Notes: a model not told the origin generated them from the letters alone. A DNA stretch of 64,000 nucleotides from Manduca sexta (GCF_014839805.1 NC_051117.1:5146001-5210000), one strand, 5' to 3'; positions 25,832 through 37,323 are shown, counted from the first letter of the stretch. A program made the numbers and translations.

Positions 25832-26035
25832 GACAGCCTCGGTGGCGTAGTTGTATTGCATGTCCGGTGCAATAGCGCTCTGAGGTCCTGGGTTCGAATC
25901 CCGGGTCGGGCATTTTTCAAGACTTTCCTCTGAGCAAATTGCCTTCAGCATCTGTTCCATACGTTTATGACTGAAGAGATACGGACGGGATTATGTAAAT
26001 ATCTTCGAATAATTGCTTTAAAAAAAATCAGATCT
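25832..26035 (+). mobile_element. tRNA-derived SINE with well kept Pol III boxes
   Basis: The head reads GCCTCGGTGGCGTAGTTG (A box) and GGTTCGAATCCC (B box at 25,891), then CGGGTCGGGCA. The tail ends around an A-rich run near 26,022. It does not fold into a full tRNA, since the acceptor and anticodon arms are lost, so it is a SINE and not a tRNA gene. The tail segment TACGGACGGGATTATGTAAA is shared with the decayed copy at 30.8 kb. The clean boxes suggest this is the youngest of the four copies in the window. Confidence 0.75.
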
Positions 26036-28335
26036 TTTTAAAAATTTTAATCTACCAAAATGTTCCTTTTAAATTGTCTATGTTATTGTGTCGGTTGCAA
26101 ATGAATATAATATGTGCTGGAGGAGGGTATGCATGGATTTAACGGTATAAGTGACATTTTCATTATGAAATAAATGAAACAATCCAGATTATAAAAATTT
26201 TAAATAACCAAAGTAAAAGTAACACTGTAAATTCTCTTTATTTTAAAGGTATTTTTTTTTACATTTTTACATATTCATTAAAAAAAACATACATATAAAA
26301 TTAAAATTAATTATGTTTAATTATTAATATGTACGTTAATAATAATTTTAATTGATTTTATACAAATACATTGCTTAAAACAAAATATAGTTAGCGCGCC
26401 ATTTTGTAGGGGCAAGCACAACCTATATAGTTATGATGTCGTTTTTTCAAAGAATGCATTCGTTATTGATTAACAAGGAATGGTTCAAGAATACAACCAT
26501 AGGGCACAATCGCACTCTATATTCCATGGGCTCGTTAAATTCGGTTCAATATAATTTAATAGAGTTATGATTTGAACCCGTAGTAGACCGATAAGGATGC
26601 TTATCGGCAGTCAATTTGTATCAGTTTTCTGTCTGGTAACGGCTCTCGGTAAATGAGTTACTTACCGATTTATTAAAACATACATTTTGTATTAATTATT
26701 TAAATAACCTGCAACAGTAATGCGTTTATCAATTTATCTCTAGAACCTACATCATTTCCATTATAGGTCGGCGTCCAGGTACAGTTTGCAGGGTCGGTAT
26801 TGGCCACAAAAATTCGGGTACAAGAGCGGTCACTTTGATGTGCACATATAAAAAAAACAATTAATTAGGGTTACTATATTGATGTGTTTTTGTTATGAAT
26901 ATTTTTCTCATAAACGCGTTAAATAAATTAAGAGTTATTAAATTTATTTCTATTTTTCAAACCTTCACACTGATCATTTAAAAAGTTCATTTATGTCTGA
27001 CTACTACATTGAGTACCTATTTATTACTGTATCTTATATATAGTTTCTTCTTACTCTTACTAAGACACTTACATCTGCTGTATTTATTCTATATCCAACG
27101 AAGAATTCATCACAACACTGCGAAATGGTTTCCTAATAATAAGTATGTACCTAAGTGGTACAATAAACTCATTTAACATTAATTACAAAAGCATAACGTA
27201 GGTATTCCGGCGAGCACAAACTTTAAAATTGTTAACCATTTTTTATTGTACAGTTACATATTCCGCCTAATTTAATTAAAAAAAAGGTATATTTTAATAC
27301 ATTTAGGTAAAGGTGTGATATATAATAATGTAAATATGTCATACATTATCATTGTTAAAACAATATTTTCCCTATCAGTACCTACTACAGCACAGGGTAA
27401 AGCATTAGGACCCATCGCTTTGTTAGTTATTGACGTGCACTCCAAGTGATTAACACGTTCACTGTTTTATTAAATAATTTTAGTTTTATATTACCTATAT
27501 AGGATTAATATAGTACATTTATATGTGATACATTTTTATGAAGAGAGGTGCAAAGTTCAAGTGGTTTATTGAAAAAATTGTGTTAACGATAAAAGTTATA
27601 AGCAAAAATGATTAAATGTAAGTATATTTATTTTGCGATATTTAGCAAAATATGTAATTATTTTAGAATGGGTTCCAAATGTTGCAAAAAATTTAAATAA
27701 TTACTTAAAATTTCATATAAATCTAATACAAAGAAAGCTATTATAAAAAATCCTAATGACATTGTGATATATTTTTTCCCATTATTATTGTCTTGTTTAT
27801 TTATTTCCATACGAATATTTGATATTATTTCCATTGTTCTTTAGCATAGGATCGGTAAGTAATTTTACTGTCTTGTGCAGTACGCTCTACCCTCTGAAAT
27901 CTGAATGACATGACCTTAGTATGAATGTAATGTACGAAACGTTTATATGAATTATAATTTCGGTACACAAATTAAACACAATAGTTTGTGTATAATAAAT
28001 GACATTCCTTTGTTTGTTTTGTTACATATGATTCGAACGGAAACCTGTAATCTATTCATTAGTAACCAGATAATATAAGGCTATTGATAAGTGGTTGTAA
28101 TTAAATATACCATTACTGTAATGCGCCTACTATTTACATTTTAATTCATATAAACAAATAAAGACATATATAGCCCAGAATAATAAATCGAAACACAGTT
28201 ATTTGATTCTGGATACGCGCGTACGCCTTTGAATTTTTGTCTATTTTCTTCGACTGGGATCGAAATATGAACGGAATAAATATAGGAACATAATATGTAA
28301 TCTGTCGTTAATTATTTTTCCATGATGTAGACTGC
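26036..28335. other. intergenic, short hairpins only
   Basis: AT-rich. It includes CCGATAAG-GATG-CTTATCGG (26,588-26,607), a perfect 8-bp stem. No gene or clear repeat is seen. Confidence 0.4.
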
Positions 28336-28539
28336 GTGTATGTAAATGAATACTTTATGCATCACACCGCATGCCTAGCCAACGTCGAGTCAATAGATGT
28401 CAAGTCAGATCAAGGTCCGGTAATAAGTGGACTAATAACTTTGTTATTTGAGCCACTTGATGCTATTGACGCGTGGAACTCGGTTGATGGCACCCTGGTC
28501 GTACAGAGCTCGAGAGAAAAATTGATAGTGAATTCCTGA
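28336..28539 (+). other. isolated protein-like open frame, unidentified
   Basis: A 67-codon frame with balanced composition (segments SIDVKSDQGPVISGL and EPLDAIDAWNSVDGTLVV) ends in a stop. A possible acceptor (CCATGATGTAG/ACTGCG) lies just upstream and would extend it slightly as a last exon. I recognise no family. It may be a fragment of a retroposed gene or transposon, or a terminal exon of a gene I cannot see. Confidence 0.25.
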
Positions 28540-28855
28540 GGCAAGTTTGATTGTTTCTTTGTCAACAACAATAAACAAGACTGATATTCTGTTAGGTCCT
28601 AGAAGGGATCGTACAGACTCCTAACGTTAATTTTAAAATTACTGAAAATATAAAGGTCAATCCTATATATTGTAGGTATAGGTGATGCCAGTGAATAAGG
28701 ACTTGTTACTTTTACAGGTGACGTGTTGGTAATTAATATTATAAGATAATGTTACGATGAACCATAATATTAGGTGTAGTATTTCTTTAATATCAAAGAC
28801 ATAAATCATGATATCCCTACAGTAAGCACTATGTCACAGTAAATTTCGTTGATTG

Positions 28856-28863
28856 TACTACAA
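28856..28863 (+). repeat. target-site duplication, left (hAT element)
   Basis: TACTACAA directly abuts the left end of the element and is repeated exactly at 29,421-29,428. Eight bases is the hallmark length of hAT insertion. Confidence 0.85.
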
Positions 28864-29420
28864 CAGCTATACTCTAAGTGTGTTCCGCGGAACCCTAGGG
28901 TTCCGTGATACCTCTGTCGGGGTTCCGCAAGAATTTAGAAAAAAAAAACAAAACACCTCTCTCTGGTCGCTCCGCGGCCGCGCGGAGGCAAAACGCTATG
29001 AACGTTATTTATTTATTTATTTGTATTTGTAGAAACATGTGTTATAATAGCTGGTACAATATCTCATAAGTTTGGTATCAACAATTTTATACTTGTACAA
29101 CCCGTTCGCTCTAAGTTTACCGGTCTGTGAAATGCGCGTACCCTCCCCCACGTGACAACAAAACTTATAATGTGTCATAGTTTTACCCAAATATGTACGT
29201 ACACAATTTTTATTGTTACAATTAAATAAAAAATATTTTTATATTATGTTTTGCTGACGCTACTTTTCGAACATCATACCTATCGCCAGCGGCAAACTTA
29301 AAACGAGCGGGTAGTATACTTGTGAGCGCGCGTATAAAATAAATTGTTTTATTGTAGAGTTCCATCAAGTATTTTGCTTCCCAAAAGGGTTCCGTCATTT
29401 AAAAAGTTTGAGAACCACTG
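28864..29420. mobile_element. non-autonomous hAT-type element, 557 bp
   Basis: The element is bounded by an exact 8-bp duplication TACTACAA. The right terminus read inward is CAGTGGTTCTCAAACTTTTT, a classic hAT inverted terminus. The left terminus begins CAGCTATACTCTAAG and matches it only partly. GGAACCC-type segments follow at both ends. The interior has no transposase frame. It holds a GC-rich patch (CGCTCCGCGGCCGCGCGGAG) and an ATTT-rich run. It would have depended on a transposase supplied elsewhere. The preserved duplication shows a real insertion, and the drifted left end shows it is not recent. Confidence 0.8.
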
Positions 29421-30559
29421 TACTACAATATTCAGCGAGATAAGAGCTTGTTTCATAATCTGTCACATAAATGTATAAGCAGACTAAATACAAAAGTCAA
29501 ACTCTCATCTATGCTCCCAAATAAATGGTAATAAAATTGAGATAAAATGAGTACTATATATACATTATAAATTGGAGATTTAATACGATAACTGAAAGAT
29601 AAAATTTATTTGGATCTTATCAAACAGGCTTCATAATTCCATTTTGTATATTTCATGTAGCAGTTAGTACTAAATTCGTAGTTGGTACAAATGTAACGCC
29701 TACCGTAAGTAAAATAGCAACAATTATCTAAGAAATAACTAAGGCGTAAAAAATACTAAGTATTAAAATTAAGATCATACCTAAATTAATTTTTTTATTC
29801 ATTCGTAATCCATATATCTACACATTCACACCTTTCATTCTAGAGAGGGCAGGCAGGAACGGCACGGTTAACTAGAGATACCACACTTCGCCAATATTCG
29901 TTAAATCCCTTTGTGATGTAGATTGTAGAGTCGCCTTTGGTATAGTAGAAGATATGAGTTACAGAGCGGGAGGTCTTGGGTTTAGGTTTTTGTATGTATT
30001 GTCTAACACGATTTTATCAAGACCAGATTCTGCAGATAGTGTTTACATCGTGCAGGCGCGCGGTCGTAAAAGCTAAGGCAATTGTTTTCTGCAACACGTT
30101 AGAAAACTCATACCCAAACAATTCCGTCGTGTTATTAATATCGAAAATCGCAGTCGTTTCAGTTGCTCCATCCAAGAATCGATCACTATTCGCTGTAAAT
30201 AATGTTAAAACAATTTTCTATCAAACCATTCCCATGATAACAGTCCTGAGTCAGTCAAATACTTAGCGTCTATCCCTCTAAGTAAACTACTTTATTATTC
30301 ATGTCATTTCCTCACTAAACAAACACTCTAATTTTGCGTAGAATATACAATAGCCTTTATTCACATCGACGATTGCCTTTTAGTTGTTTTTATTAGCTCA
30401 GCAAACTGCCCAAGGTTGACTGTGAGTAGCCAATTGTGACAAATTACTGAACAAACACGACTATACTATGAATATCTATGAAGGTTTATTAATATCGTTG
30501 TGAGCGTTATATCATAACGTTTGTTGATTACAACCATATTGCTTACATAATATAATAAT
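29421..30559. other. intergenic, nothing secure
   Basis: Begins with the right copy of the hAT target duplication (29,421-29,428). A 96-codon plus-strand frame at 29,976-30,266 has no recognised domain and lies next to SINE-like text (GGGAGGTCTTGGGTTTAGG), so it is probably chance or part of an old SINE. Confidence 0.4.
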
Positions 30560-30830
30560 CAGAATACTATGTACCTCGTACCTAGTAGTTCTAGGGGCAA
30601 TCACCACGCAGTATTAGTAAGTATTCTTGGCAGTCCGGTGAGAAGGACTGTAGGTTCAATTATGGTCAATCATTACAACTTTTTTATCCCTAATTTATGT
30701 TTAGTGATGATTTTTGTTAGGCATCTTTTTATTTATGGCCCATCCCGAACAAAGGGTCTTGAGCATACATTCCATACTTTCACGGCGCACGAGTTACGGA
30801 CGGGAATATAAACTACGAATAACTTCTTGA
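30560..30830 (+). mobile_element. decayed tRNA-derived SINE
   Basis: A degenerate B box (GTAGGTTCAATTATGG) is followed by CCCATCCCGAACAAAGG and a tail ending GAGTTACGGACGGGAATATA, which matches the tail of the copy at 25.8-26.0 kb. The A box is poorly kept. It is an old relative of that family. Confidence 0.5.
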
Positions 30831-30887
30831 GAAAATCGATTTTCGGCCTTTTGTAAATTTCCACTTAAAATATAATAATATATAATA

Positions 30888-31150
30888 ATATCAGCCCTGT
30901 ATTATATGCTTGCCCACTGTTGAGCACGGGCCTCCTCTACTACTGAGAGGGATTAGGCCTTAGTCCACCACGCTGGCCTAGTGCGGGTTGGTAGACTTCA
31001 CACACCTTCGAAATTCCTATAGAGAACTTCTCAGATGTGCAGGTTTCCTCACGATGTTTTCCTTCACCGTTAAAGCGAACGGTAAATTCACAAAAATATA
31101 CCTTATTAAATTGTGAGATTTAAGTGTATGGGTTCGAAATTTAAATGAAA
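30888..31150 (-). mobile_element. Metulj-like SINE copy, minus strand
   Basis: The plus strand carries the familiar lepidopteran body in reverse: TCAGCCCTGTATTATATGC, GGCCTTAGTCCACCACGC, GGTAGACTTCACACACC, GCAGGTTTCCTCACGATG, TTTTCCTTCACCG. It is the reverse complement of the copy at 49.8-50.0 kb. On the minus strand a degenerate B-box remnant (TTTCGAACCCATAC) lies at its 5' side near 31,130, so the head is partly kept. The family name rests on remembered Metulj-type consensus text, not on a search. Confidence 0.75.
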
Positions 31151-32060
31151 TGTACTAAGTTTAGGAAGAGATGCGTGGAATCAACAATTTTAGAGACATT
31201 TTCATTCTGTAATTAATGAAACAATACCCGCATTGTTAAAATTTGACACTACAAAAGTAGATACATTTTTCATAAACAAGTTGCTATATTTTTTTTGTAT
31301 CTGTGTTATTAATTTTAAATAGATAGTTTCTAAAAATACGCTTAGCACATTGTTTTCTAGCGTTAGGGCTTAAGTAAAGTTTATGTTCTGATCGGTATTT
31401 AAATTTTTATATAATATAAATGCAATCCATAACTTATATGTATAAAATTTTCTATAGTTAACATTCCAAATATCATGAATATAATAACATAATGGCATTA
31501 AGAAAATATTAAGATTTATTCGTTTCATCTCTACATCCAATTATGCGTAACAAAAAGAACCTAAGTAGAGACTGTTAATGTGCTCGCGCATTCATATAAC
31601 GACTGAGCGGACGCGACATATACATACTACATTAAGAATATATTAAGAATTATTCCTTTGGTCTCTACTCTCTACATCAAATTATGCGTAACAAAAAACA
31701 CGTAAGTAAAGTCTGCTAATGTGCTGAAGCATTCCATACAACGACTGAGCCGATTTATATTTTAATATTTATTCCGAAACATTAATAAACATATTATGGG
31801 ATAGATCCAAACAATATTATAGAGAAGGGGTACATAAATTAAATTTACACGGAACCTAAGCGAGCGCACATGAAGTATTGCTCAATTTATCTATCTAATC
31901 TAATTATTTCAATCAAAGCTTTAATACTAACTCATCAATTGTGATTTATAATAAATTATACATACATTAAAACAAAGTATAACATATCGATCGTAACTAT
32001 TGCTTGTTATTACAACGATAATGCGATAATGGAGATAAGGCTTCTCACGAAAAAACTATC
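31151..32060. other. intergenic, contains a two-copy tandem duplication
   Basis: AT-rich region upstream of the inferred P5CR transcription start. The only structure I see is the duplicated segment at 31,499-31,760. Confidence 0.4.
31499..31760. repeat. two-copy tandem duplication, ~141-bp period
   Basis: The block with AATTATGCGTAACAAAAA (31,539) recurs 141 bp later (31,680). Matching flanks precede it (AATATTAAGA, then CTCTACATC) and follow it (AATGTGCT, then ATTC, then ACGACTGAGC). The copies differ at several positions, so it is an old local duplication. Confidence 0.65.
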
Positions 32061-32062
32061 TC

Positions 32063-32121
32063 AGTCATTGTGGAAGCTCTGAGGCGAGCGCACGTCGATC
32101 CATACATTTATCACAGTTAAC
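32063..32121 (+). promoter_or_regulatory. candidate P5CR transcription start and 5' UTR exon
   Basis: An arthropod initiator-like TCAGTC (A at 32,063) is followed 58 bases later by a good splice donor AAC/GTAAGT (32,122). GCACGTCG about 28-30 bases downstream of the initiator resembles a DPE-type core, and no TATA box is seen. This would give a 59-nt noncoding exon joined to the acceptor at 33,103. This is inference; cDNA ends would decide. Confidence 0.35.
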
Positions 32122-33120
32122 GTAAGTCTCTATTTTTAGATACCACATCTACTTACATCCACATGGCACAGATTACTCACGCTTTCGACGCCAAAAACCT
32201 AGAGCTGTAATTTCAATATTTATCAACTTCCTTTGTAGATCTTTGCTGGTTAGAAATGTCCTGTTTTTTTTTTAATATTGAGAGTTAATCAAGTCTTATA
32301 TTATGTAGGTAAGTACTCATATTGAGTACCTTCCTGCGTCATATAAGTCACTTCCTATTCATTCCATTTAATATATATTTCATTGTAAACATCAAATGGT
32401 TTTGCGAATTCAAGTGCTAAATGTTTGTACATAATATTTTGTACAATTACATCATGTCCTTGAATTTTATTATTGACAACAGGCAGCAGCACAGCGTTAT
32501 TACTGGTTCTTATTCTACCTCTTACCGGTATACTTATATAATATGGTAGATTATCATTATTTAATAATTTTACAAGTAATGTTAACTTATTTTTTCCTTA
32601 ACTGGCAAATATCAATGTCACATGTTTTACACAATAATCTTTATCTAAATATGACCGCTACGGTCATATTAGTATTTTAATTTTTGTTTGTTATTATTCA
32701 TCATTTTCGTTTTCAATATTATTTGGCCGTGGTAACCATAATTTACAAAATATACACTTTAAACACATGTGTATTATTAAATCTTGTTGGTAGATATTAG
32801 ATACGTGTTCTTCTTGTATATTTTCATCTATATCAATATTTAATAATATGTAAGGAGTTTCCTTTAAAAATTGTCAGTTATATTTCAAAATTTCGACAAA
32901 CGTAGTGTTTACATTCTCTTTGTATTTCAGATTTATTATAAATATACGGATAATTGCATCGGTAATTGACTGAACGTCCCATGTATATAATAGCCACTTG
33001 ATTTTATTCATTCCGAACTATTGAAGCACTTAGATAATGAAAGTATTATTCCGTTCAAGCAGCATTCTTTATAATTTAACATGACGTTGTGTTCTCCTTC
33101 CAGTATCTTTAACCGAAGCA

Positions 33121-36100
33121 ATGAAAATCGGATTCATCGGCGGCGGCAGACTGGCCTTCGCCTTGGCCAATGGATTTATCTCAGCTGGTAAACCACTATT
33201 ATAGTTTAATTTTGAATTATCACTATCCACACTCTTCGCAACACAGAAACAATATTATCAACCGATCCTTAGATCAAGAAATTGTTGTTCTGAGGACCGA
33301 TTATTCCTTGCCGTCTATAAATCAATAATGAAACCTTATTGGCTTGCTATTTATAAATGCTTGATACCTATGTCAAACAATTTGGAAAAATGCTGGTACC
33401 TAAGTATTCTAATTCTTAACGAGCATGAGACATTTTGATTTAAATCTCTTTGGTCCATTAATTGTATGATTCCTCTTCCCAATTCTAATTGAAATGGTAG
33501 TTTTATGATTTTATTCGCCACAGAAGAACCTTCGTTATTAGTGGAGCCATAGAATACCTATAGGCGATTACCCATCTGGCATCGTATCTTGAGTATCGAC
33601 GACCCCCTAAAAATGGTGTATGTATTTTCGGATTAGTAATTTGTTGTTTATATTTTGTGTATGACTTACAGGTTTGGCAAAACCCGATGAAATCACAGCC
33701 AGTTGTCATCCATCGGACACAGTAAGCGCGGAGGCCTTTAAGGTAAAATAAGAACCACAAAATCATTATCGTGGCTTTATATTTTAAAAAAAGTTAACCA
33801 AAAAAATAGTTGGTCATGTGAGTAAATAAACAAGTTAGTGTACCGGCGAATCAGAAACTGTAATTATGACCTAAGTTTATATTTTCCTTAAATCGAAAAG
33901 TTTTGGTTGGCAGGTAAATGGTTATAACAACACACAACACAAATAGTAGTCCGAATCAATTATAAACAAAAAATAAAATTCATAAAATATATTGTCTGCA
34001 ACCTGTTGTCATAAAGTCAAATCTCCTTAACAAACTCATTAGCTGGTTGCTAACCTCAGTATTTCTGAAACAGCCATCGTGGCCAAAGTTACCAAACGTT
34101 TATGTTACTTATCTCGACAAATATTTACAACATATTAAGTATTTTATAACTATAAATATAGTTTAGTTTGCAAACATTGTCTCCGTCTTAATGTTAAGTC
34201 ACTCCTATCTCTTATCATTATGATAACATATTACGTCTTTTACTGAATTATGTACAAAATTAAATAAATAGAAATTTTATATGTATTTACCAAATACCAA
34301 TGCAACATTATATTATAACATATTGGCTACTTTAATAGAGCCAGTTTTATATGAATAATTACATTATTATATTAAAATGTAACAAATAACTACCCAATTT
34401 GACAAAATAATATGGAATGTAAACTATAACGAGGCTCTATATTCCAAGATTTTAATGCGTTCGCTTTTAACATATTACGCGAATCGAACTTCCAACATAC
34501 TAACAAACAGAAAGACAAATAAATTTTGGTTATTATTTTTAATAATACTATTACCGAATATTATCAATTATATTTATGTAGGTGCTTAATTGCTTATAAC
34601 TTTAAAATTAATTTCGCTTTTATACTTCTAAATTATAAAGCAACACTACACATTTATTGTAATTGTATTTCAGAAATTAGGAGCAACGGCGCTATTTGAA
34701 AACAAGCCAGTGGTGGAGCGATCAGAAGTCGTGATAGTTTCCGTGAAGCCTGACGTGGTGGTGCCAGCGTTGAAGGAAATTAAAGATCTACCCGAGGCCA
34801 AGAACAAACTGTTCATATCTGTCGCTATGGGCATCTCGATAGCGTCTATTGAGAAGGTAAAAATAAAAATATCGTTTTCTTTTCAATGTGTTCAATAGTA
34901 TTCTCACGAGTTTCGGTATGTGTTTCAAGTATCATCTTCACGCTAAGTCAAAAATTGAAAGGATCCGTCTAATTTACATTTTAAGTTTCATAAAGTCTTT
35001 CCCAAACTATTTAGAACTTATTCCTTGCTTACTTTATATTGCGACTGTGATTACCTTTCCAAATAAAAGCTACTACACGTGGCCTATTTTTATTTGATAT
35101 TCACGAGTGGTACACCCTTTGATTAAATTTATAATATTGGTCTGGGAGAGTTTGTTTAGAAATATAGAAATGAACCGTCCTAACTCATTCTCAGCAGATT
35201 GTAAGCAACTGACTACCTAAAGAATTTAGAGTGTTTCCTTAATTTGTATTTAGATAAGTACCATATTATTATATCGGTATTACCGTATTATACTTGAAGC
35301 ATCAGTAAATCAAATCTTTAATCCCCAGGTACTTCCTCCCGAGGCTAGAGTCATACGCGTGATGCCAAACACACCAGCTCTTGTCAAAGAAGGCGCTGCT
35401 GCTCTGAGCCGAGGGTCCAAGGCGACTGCTGAAGACGCGAAGCTCACAAACCAACTGTTCAGTGCGGTGGGCACGTGTGACGAAGTGCCCGAGTATCAGA
35501 TGGATGCTGTTACAGCGTTGAGTGGAAGTGGTCCTGCTTATGTGAGTTACTGTTGTATGGAGCGAAAGTTTATTGCATACGAATGCTGTCATGGATTTGG
35601 GTCGGCCATTGATAGATAAAATGTCATTTTATACTTAGAAAAAAAAAGATATTATTATTATAGTGTGACCAACATACGTTTAAGGGATTATGTAAATAAT
35701 TAACAATAATCGCCATTTATTGTTGATCGCTGTATTTGTACTGTAATGCACAAATTCCCGACTGCTACATTATTTATATCAAGTACTAAAATTCACGAAA
35801 CATTTTTTTTAACCAAAGTATCCTTTTTTAGATATAAAACCAAGTTACACACTGAAGTCTTATTTAATTTACTTGTTTTTCGTTTATTTCAGGTCTACAT
35901 GCTAATAGAATCTCTGGCTGAGGGTGGGGTCCGGTGCGGTCTTCCTCGGGACCTGGCTTTAAAACTGGCGGGGCAGACCACCCTGGGAGCAGCTGCGATG
36001 CTGCGGACGGGAGGCCACCCGGCAGTCCTGAAGGATAATGTCACCAGCCCCGCTGGGTCGACTGCAGAGGGAACTTATCACTTAGAACAACATGGTATTC

Positions 36101-36532
36101 ATCTTATCTATGAAATTTTAACTACCTATATCCCTCATTAGCTGTTTGAATATTCTGGACACCGCGTATTCCTTATTGCGATTTTTGGGTCACTGCAACG
36201 GCTGGCGAGTTAACATTTTCGATGTGTAATGAAAATAACTTTTTTATGTGCATTTTTGATATTCCAATAACGATCTGATTTATTTACTTAGTTTACTGTC
36301 TAAGGACACCCTTAGAATTTACACTTCAGACAAGGCAAACGACGCTATCATTAATTTTCGTGATGCTATGCATGTCTAGCATGAATTAGGTACAAGGTAG
36401 AATTTGAAATAAGGCATATCGAAATAAGCTTATTTACACAATTAAATTTCAGGATTCCGGTCAGCAGTCATCGGTGCAGTGATGGCCGCTAAAGAAAGAT
36501 GTACAGTAGTAAACAAACAACTGAATAACTAG
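33121..36532 (+). CDS. P5cr: pyrroline-5-carboxylate reductase, complete, six coding exons
   Basis: Catalyses the NAD(P)H-dependent reduction of 1-pyrroline-5-carboxylate to proline, the last step of proline synthesis. Coding exons: 33,121-33,187; 33,672-33,742; 34,674-34,856; 35,329-35,541; 35,893-36,094; 36,453-36,532. All introns are GT-AG and all phases close, giving 271 residues, the usual family length. The N-terminal Rossmann loop is GFIGGGRLA (residues 4-12). The middle holds VIVSVKPDVV, ISVAMGISI and RVMPNTPALVKEGAA. The signature helices hold TALSGSGPAY, LAGQTTLGAAAML and LKDNVTSPAGSTAEG, with conserved SP-G-ST near the substrate site. Arg replaces the Asn usual after GxG, as in PYCR3-type proteins. 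A pyrimidine-rich acceptor (33,101-33,103) lies 17 nt before the ATG, so the 5' UTR is spliced. No transit peptide is obvious. CDC14 follows downstream on the same strand. Confidence 0.96.
33188..36452 (+). other. P5CR introns, no further genes seen
   Basis: The five introns span 33,188-33,671; 33,743-34,673; 34,857-35,328; 35,542-35,892; and 36,095-36,452. They are AT-rich and contain only chance open frames, such as 34,888-35,097 plus and 33,503-33,766 minus. The donors are GTAAAC, GTAAAA, GTAAAA, GTGAGT and GTATTC. Confidence 0.8.
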
Positions 36533-36830
36533 CAACACACAATACAATAATTTTCTGCAAGATGCAATATTGTGATACGTAGTCTTGCATATGTTGATGT
36601 TATTAGTGTACCTACCTACTATATTCAAAGTGCCATTTGCATCCAATCTCAATTTGTTAAAAAATAACGTCTTAATTTTAAGCTATAAAGTAAATTTATT
36701 TTTTTATCTTTTATTTTATTGTAGATACCTCTTTGCAAACAAGGCAGCGTCAAACTACTGCTCTACATATTATGGTGTCGAGAACTTGTTTCATACAAGT
36801 ATTTATTTGGTTTTACCTCACTTACGTGCA

Positions 36831-36836
36831 AATAAA
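36831..36836 (+). terminator. probable poly(A) signal of P5CR
   Basis: AATAAA lies about 300 nt after the P5CR stop codon and is the first canonical hexamer on this strand downstream of it. The resulting 3' UTR length is ordinary. Confidence 0.55.
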
Positions 36837-36956
36837 AGTACTAAGTAGATACCACATTCACAGTTATAATTTTTAAGGTACCACAAAACAAACGTTATAT
36901 GTGGACAAGTCAAATATTATGAGAGGTAGATTACGTATTAGTATAAATATTGCAAA

Positions 36957-37170
36957 CACGCCGTCTATTATAATTACAAGAAAACTACATATAATATAGC
37001 GCCATCTATTGAAATTATATAAAACTACATTTTATGTAGTGCCATCTATTATGATTTTGTGAAAACTACTTTTGATATAGCGCCATCTGTTAATAGTATA
37101 CCCAAACTATACAGAAAAGCGCCATCTATTGAATAATATAAAATCTAGGTTTCAAATAGTGCCATCTATA
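36957..37170. repeat. ~40-bp tandem array carrying GCCATCTA cores
   Basis: Six units begin near 36,957, 36,998, 37,038, 37,079, 37,118 and 37,158, so the spacing is 39-41 bp. Each carries AG(C/T)GCCATCT(A/G)TT or a one-base variant (the first has GCCGTCTATT). The DNA between the cores is AT-rich and has diverged much more than the cores (an AAAACTAC segment recurs in three units), which suggests the core is what is kept. On the minus strand the core reads AATAGATGGCGCTA. The array lies between the P5CR poly(A) signal and the CDC14 promoter region. It could be a boundary element, a regulatory repeat or a decayed minisatellite. Confidence 0.85.
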
Positions 37171-37220
37171 TTTAATAACGTAATAGTAAATACCACTTAA
37201 CTATTTTGTAGTAAGAAAAA

Positions 37221-37323
37221 CAGATGTCGCTAATGACGGTTCTTCAAGTAGCGTCATCTATATTTAAATCATTTTAAAGCTTTTACCATTTTTCTTTATG
37301 TCAAGACTTATAGATGTCACTAC
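37221..37323. repeat. three further single motifs, both orientations
   Basis: CAGATGTCGCTA (37,221-37,232) and TAGATGTCACTA (37,311-37,322) lie in the opposite orientation to the array; TAGCGTCATCTA (37,249-37,260) lies in the same orientation. They share the ATCTA/AGATG core with one changed base and are not in register with the 40-bp spacing. Confidence 0.55.

Noticed and set aside
25840..25912. Possible tRNA gene (clean A and B boxes)
   Set aside because: Acceptor and anticodon arms do not pair and a SINE tail follows, so it is a SINE head.
26560..26650. Minus-strand B-box-like sequence (GGGTTCAAATC) near a small hairpin
   Set aside because: No A box at the proper distance and no cloverleaf; insufficient for a tRNA or SINE call.
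33503..33766. 87-codon minus-strand frame over P5CR exon 2
   Set aside because: It is a shadow of the exon on the other strand.
34888..35097. Open frame in P5CR intron 3
   Set aside because: AT-biased codons and confirmed exons on both sides; intron sequence.
35302..35592. 96-codon minus-strand frame over P5CR exon 4
   Set aside because: Antisense shadow of a well supported exon.
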